Positions 61,996 through 64,000 of a stretch of 64,000 nt of DNA are shown here, one piece after another; the first letter of the stretch is position 1; every line of letters begins with the position of its first letter. Location of the stretch: contig NZ_QJVJ01000007.1 in the NCBI RefSeq assembly GCF_003217775.1, positions 1 through 64,000 of the forward strand. The letters run 5' to 3'. A model generated the notes under the pieces. That model saw nothing but the letters and a program-made list of their open reading frames with translations. It searched no databases and was not told the origin of the DNA. Made by a program: the position numbers and the translations under genes. The DNA is from Paenibacillus flagellatus (GTDB lineage: Bacteria > Bacillota > Bacilli > Paenibacillales > NBRC-103111).

Positions 61996-63633
61996 ATGAT
62001 CCGTAAACGGACATGGCGGTCCGCCGCCGCGGCGGTCGCGCTGTCCGCGCTCATGCTCGCCGGCTGCACCAAGGCCGCCGACGACGGAGGGAAGACGACG
62101 GCGCCGGACGGCTCGTCCAATCCGCAAGCCGAGACGAAGAAGACGCCGGAGCCGGTCACGCTGCAGTTTTATTTCCCCGGCGATCCGCCGAACGACCAGC
62201 AGGCGGTGCTCGACGAATTTTACAACCGGACGAAAGATACGCTGAACATCAAGCTGAGCTTCAACTGGGTGCCGTGGGACCAGCTGAAGGAGAAAATCGG
62301 GCTGAAGCTCGCTTCCGGCGAGCAGGTGGATGCGGTATTCGACGCGCAGTGGAACACGATGCCGCAAATGATCGCGAAAGGCACGTTCATCCAGCTGGAC
62401 TCGTACTTCAACAACGACAAATATCCGGGCTTGAAAAAAGCGTTCCCGCCCGCCTACATCAACAACAACAAGTTCGTCGACGGCAAGAAGGAGGAGCACA
62501 TTTACGGCGTGCCGTTTACGAAAAACTACGGCAGTCTGGCGAGCGTCGCCATCCGCAAAGATTTGCGGATCAAATACGGCTTGCCGGAAATCAAAAGCTT
62601 GGCCGAGCTCGAGGCGTATTTCGACGCCGTGCTCCAAAACGAGAAAGGGATGATCCCGTTCGGCGTCGACGGCTCGCTCAGCTCGCTCGGCAACTGGCTG
62701 CAGCCGGACGTGAAGCCGACCGATTTCAACGCGATCATGGCCGGCGACCTGATCCCGCACTTCAACATCAAGGACGGCAAGGTCGACGTCGTGTTCGCGG
62801 GCGAGGACATCTCCGTGCTGCCCGCGCCGCTCAATACGAAGGAAGCGTTTTACTTGCAGGAAATGACGGCGCGCCGCTGGTACACGAAGGGGTATTTGGA
62901 GAAGGACGTCATCAGCCAGAAGGATGCCGCCGGCTTCTTCAAGGCGGGCAAGTTCGCCGCCATCGGCGCCGACACGGCGGGCTTCAACGCGGTATTCCGC
63001 GAGCTGAAGAAGGCGGTCCCGGGCGCGGAGGCCGAGCTCGTCGACCTGGTCCCCGGCGCGAAAGACCGGAAGCCGGGAGCGATCCGGACCGACTTCAAGG
63101 CGTGGAACTTCTCCAGCATCCCGGCGACGTCCAAAAACGCGGACCGCGTCATGGCGTTTTTCGACTGGCTGTTCGCCGATCCGAAAAACCACGATCTGTT
63201 CGAGTTCGGCATCGAGGGCAAGCATTGGGTGCCGGTCGGCAGCGACAAGTTCAAGCTGCCCGATGGGGTCGATCCGAGCAAGACGTACAACTTTCCCGGC
63301 TACGTGCTGACGTGGAACCCGAGCTACGTGCGCAATCCGGACGATTGGCCGGAGGCGGTGCAGGCCCGCGAGAAATATTTGTCCGACGAGAAATCGTACG
63401 TCAAGTCGACGATCGCCGGCTTTACGCTGAACGCGGAGCCGATCAAGAGCGAGCTGGCGAAGGTCGGGCCGGAGTTCAAGAAGGTGCGCACGATCGCCTC
63501 GCTCGGCTTGGCCGACAACTACGAGGCGCTGTACAAGGAAGCGATCGACAAGATGAAGAAGATGGGACTCGAAAAAATCCGCGAGGAAATCAAAAAGCAG
63601 CTGGAGGCGTTTTTGGCCGCACAAAACAAATGA
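61996..63633 (+). CDS. Lipoprotein extracellular solute-binding protein (LplA-like)
   Basis: Captures oligosaccharide and delivers it to the permeases. 545 residues, signal with lipobox LAGC (lipid on C24), then an acidic linker and a two-lobed binding fold: PVTLQFYFPGDPPND, FNWVPWDQLKEKIGLKLASGE, YGVPFTKNYGSLASVAIRKDL. Length and the C-terminal DUF3502-like part fit LplA/YtcQ proteins. AAGGAGG precedes the ATG. Confidence 0.94.
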   Translation: MIRKRTWRSAAAAVALSALMLAGCTKAADDGGKTTAPDGSSNPQAETKKTPEPVTLQFYFPGDPPNDQQAVLDEFYNRTKDTLNIKLSFNWVPWDQLKEKIGLKLASGEQVDAVFDAQWNTMPQMIAKGTFIQLDSYFNNDKYPGLKKAFPPAYINNNKFVDGKKEEHIYGVPFTKNYGSLASVAIRKDLRIKYGLPEIKSLAELEAYFDAVLQNEKGMIPFGVDGSLSSLGNWLQPDVKPTDFNAIMAGDLIPHFNIKDGKVDVVFAGEDISVLPAPLNTKEAFYLQEMTARRWYTKGYLEKDVISQKDAAGFFKAGKFAAIGADTAGFNAVFRELKKAVPGAEAELVDLVPGAKDRKPGAIRTDFKAWNFSSIPATSKNADRVMAFFDWLFADPKNHDLFEFGIEGKHWVPVGSDKFKLPDGVDPSKTYNFPGYVLTWNPSYVRNPDDWPEAVQAREKYLSDEKSYVKSTIAGFTLNAEPIKSELAKVGPEFKKVRTIASLGLADNYEALYKEAIDKMKKMGLEKIREEIKKQLEAFLAAQNK

Positions 63634-63735
63634 CCGTTGCCGGTCCACCATCCGAAACGCCCGCACGTCCCGGCCGCTTCCGCCAGCGCGAGAAGCGGCC
63701 GAGGACGAGGCGTTTATATATCGAAGGGAGTGAAA

Positions 63736-64000
63736 ATGATGAAGATGCGAAAGATCAGACGTTGGACGGCGTCGGCGCTCGTCGCCGGCATGCTGCTCGC
63801 CCCGTGGGCGGGCCTCGTTCCGGCGGTGCCGGTCCCGGTCGCGCACGCGGCGGAGCTTGGCGCGAACTTGCTGGCGGGCGATTTTGACACCGCTTTCAAC
63901 AGCGGCGTCAACCCGTTCGTCCCGCTATCCGCCAACACGGGCGGCGTGACGCAGACGGTGTACGGAAGCGGGGGCGGCTACGCCGTCGAATTCCGCGACA
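63736..64000 (+). CDS. Secreted protein, 3' end cut by window edge
   Basis: Starts with a signal peptide (basic MMKMRKIRRW, hydrophobic LVAGMLLAPWAGLVPAVPVPVA, cleavage near AHA-AE) and continues NLLAGDFDTAFNSG...GGVTQTVYGSGGGYAVEFRD, like the beginning of a carbohydrate-binding or beta-sandwich domain. GAAGGGAG precedes ATG 63736. Placed directly after the importer, it is probably a second glycan-degrading enzyme of the locus. The domain call rests on fewer than 90 residues. Confidence 0.75.
   Translation, partial: MMKMRKIRRWTASALVAGMLLAPWAGLVPAVPVPVAHAAELGANLLAGDFDTAFNSGVNPFVPLSANTGGVTQTVYGSGGGYAVEFRD

Overview
The window reads as chromosome of a GC-rich, spore-forming member of the Firmicutes, most likely Paenibacillaceae (Paenibacillus/Cohnella-like). 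The support is strong AGGAGG-type ribosome sites, frequent GTG/TTG starts, sporulation genes (safA, bofC, a SpoIID-like gene, spoVB, comN), a T-box before hisS-aspS, and an Lpl-type ABC sugar importer beside AraC-type sensor regulators. The genus is inferred from gene order and protein style, not from a marker comparison. I saw no rRNA, tRNA or CRISPR array.

Layout. 0-0.8 kb: right end of an IS3-family element. 0.8-1.3 kb: non-coding, with four evenly phased dyads and stem-loops. 1.3-3.5 kb: marR-MFS efflux operon (minus strand) with an operator over its promoter. 3.6-15 kb: pheA-ilvE, safA, bofC, ruvC-ruvA-ruvB, SpoIID-like, queA, tgt, yajC (amino acid synthesis, spore assembly, recombination, queuosine tRNA modification, secretion). 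15-20 kb: a lone beta-sandwich protein, PAP2 phosphatase, two small membrane proteins, spoVB and comN. 20-31.6 kb: secD-secF, a cation-efflux gene, recJ, apt, a Gln-rich protein, uraA (minus), relA and dtd. This is the Bacillales secDF-recJ-apt-relA-dtd block with insertions.

31.6-44.3 kb is more accessory: a chemoreceptor, a Fur-controlled FhuF-type reductase, hemZ, an AraC regulator with a PhyH-HEAT fusion, a membrane-anchored FAD oxidoreductase, a DUF1801 protein, and a TetR regulator with a membrane protein that share a nearly identical operator. 44.3-48.7 kb is the T-box-controlled hisS-aspS unit followed by tcdA.

49.4-64 kb is a polysaccharide-use locus. It holds a 2606-residue secreted heparinase II/III-like lyase behind an AT-rich region with a near-consensus cre site, a membrane sensor of AraC type, two Lpl-type permeases, a lipoprotein solute-binding protein, and the start of another secreted protein that runs off the window. 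The lyase would cut a uronate-containing glycan outside the cell, the importer would bring in the fragments, and the sensor would switch on the importer genes. No importer ATPase is visible; such systems usually use a shared one encoded elsewhere.
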